Assembly: GCA_945876665.1 (NCBI GenBank) | Contig: CAMCPC010000077.1 | Coordinates: forward strand, 1 to 6,247 | Direction of reading: 5' to 3' | DNA length: 6,247 nt | Origin: an uncultured Oscillospiraceae bacterium | GTDB taxonomy: Bacteria > Bacillota > Clostridia > UBA1381 | Part shown: piece after piece, positions 5,796-6,247 of the stretch | How positions within the stretch are numbered: position 1 is the first letter of the stretch | Layout: every line of letters begins with the position of its first letter | Position numbers and translations under genes: made by a program | The notes under the pieces: generated by a model | The model's database searches: none | The model's input: only the letters and a program-made list of their open reading frames with translations | Told to the model about the DNA's origin: nothing

Positions 5796-6247
5796 CTAAT
5801 CTTTAATGGAATATCTCGAAATATTTAACAATATGCCCATTTCCAAAAGCAATGTCAGTATTGCCGTACCGCCGTAGCTGAAAAACGGCAGCGCCACACC
5901 GGTATTCGGCACACTTGATGTGGCAACGGCAATATTCAGTATGGTCTGTATGGCAAGCTGCGCCGCTATACCTATCGCCACAAGCGAGCTGTACGTATCA
6001 GGCGCATTCATTGCTATTCTTACGGCTCTTAATATAAGCGCCGCGAAAAGCAGTATCACAACCGCCGCGCCCACAAGACCAAGCTCCTCGCACACAATTG
6101 CGAAGATAAAGTCGTTATATGGCTCGGGCAGGTACGAATACTTCTGCACGCTCTGTCCCAAACCAAGTCCGAAAATTCCTCCGGAGCCTATTGCGTAAAG
6201 TCCCTGCGCCACCTGATAGCTTTCATCGCGTATATCCTTGAACGGGT
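5796..6247 (-). CDS. ftsW: FtsW/SpoVE-type SEDS peptidoglycan glycosyltransferase, C-terminal part
   Basis: The frame is open from the window edge to the TAG at 5798-5796, giving the last 149 residues. SEDS proteins polymerise lipid II into glycan strands together with a class B penicillin-binding protein; FtsW does so at the division septum. Visible landmarks are YAIGSGGIFGLGLGQSVQKY, YLPEPYNDFIFAIVCEELG, and near the end NTGVALPFFSYGGTA and GILLNISRY. Three hydrophobic segments are seen: after the EELG motif, at the AIGIAAQLAIQTILNIAVA stretch, and at the C terminus. The Asp at 6111-6113 corresponds to the catalytic Asp of SEDS enzymes; the residue before it is Asn, where TDFIF is usual. 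A GTG at 6212 is internal, not the start. Position directly before murG (11-nt gap) favours FtsW or, in a spore former, SpoVE rather than RodA. Confidence 0.93.
   Translation of the reverse strand, partial: PFKDIRDESYQVAQGLYAIGSGGIFGLGLGQSVQKYSYLPEPYNDFIFAIVCEELGLVGAAVVILLFAALILRAVRIAMNAPDTYSSLVAIGIAAQLAIQTILNIAVATSSVPNTGVALPFFSYGGTAILTLLLEMGILLNISRYSIKD

Noticed and set aside
6210..6212. GTG at 6212 as the start of the ftsW gene
   Set aside because: The same frame stays open to the window edge with SEDS-like residues upstream, and the landmarks show this is the C-terminal third of a much longer protein.

Overview
The window looks like chromosomal DNA of a Clostridia-type Bacillota, possibly Oscillospiraceae/Ruminococcaceae or Lachnospiraceae. 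The reasons are strong AGGAG-type Shine-Dalgarno sites, moderate to low GC, SigA-like promoters in AT-rich gaps, an ftsW-murG pair and a large cytoplasmic multidomain GGDEF protein. The family-level placement is inference. All five genes lie on the minus strand, so the order of transcription runs from high to low coordinates.

Positions 6247-3452 hold the end of a cell-wall/division operon. It contains the C-terminal part of an FtsW/SpoVE-type SEDS glycosyltransferase (cut by the window edge), murG (lipid II synthesis) 11 nt downstream, and hisS (histidyl-tRNA synthetase), which overlaps murG by an ATGA. A strong intrinsic terminator (3400-3435) follows hisS. MurG makes lipid II on the inner face of the membrane and FtsW polymerises it outside, so these two are consecutive steps. 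HisS belongs to translation, and its tight coupling to murG is the main oddity of gene order.

Positions 3297-2200 hold a stand-alone iron-containing alcohol dehydrogenase. It has its own predicted promoter (TTGTAA-N17-TATACT) and a repeated AT-rich motif around it.

Positions 2064-1 hold one long open frame (688 codons, continuing past the left edge) for a soluble signalling protein: PAS, PAS, GGDEF, GAF-like, then the start of a second, degenerate GGDEF. The first GGDEF keeps the catalytic residues of a diguanylate cyclase but has no RxxD inhibitory site. A perfect 8-bp inverted repeat brackets its predicted -10 region.

The two intergenic gaps (2065-2199 and 3298-3451) are each under 160 bp and are covered by the regulatory entries. 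I found no tRNA, rRNA, CRISPR array, insertion sequence or attachment site. Most of the window is ordinary core genome. The points worth a second look are the hisS linkage and its unusual sequence type, the tandem-GGDEF protein with a GC-rich repeat at the window edge, the inverted repeat in its leader, and single-residue departures in MurG and FtsW. I see no convincing evidence of a wholly new system.
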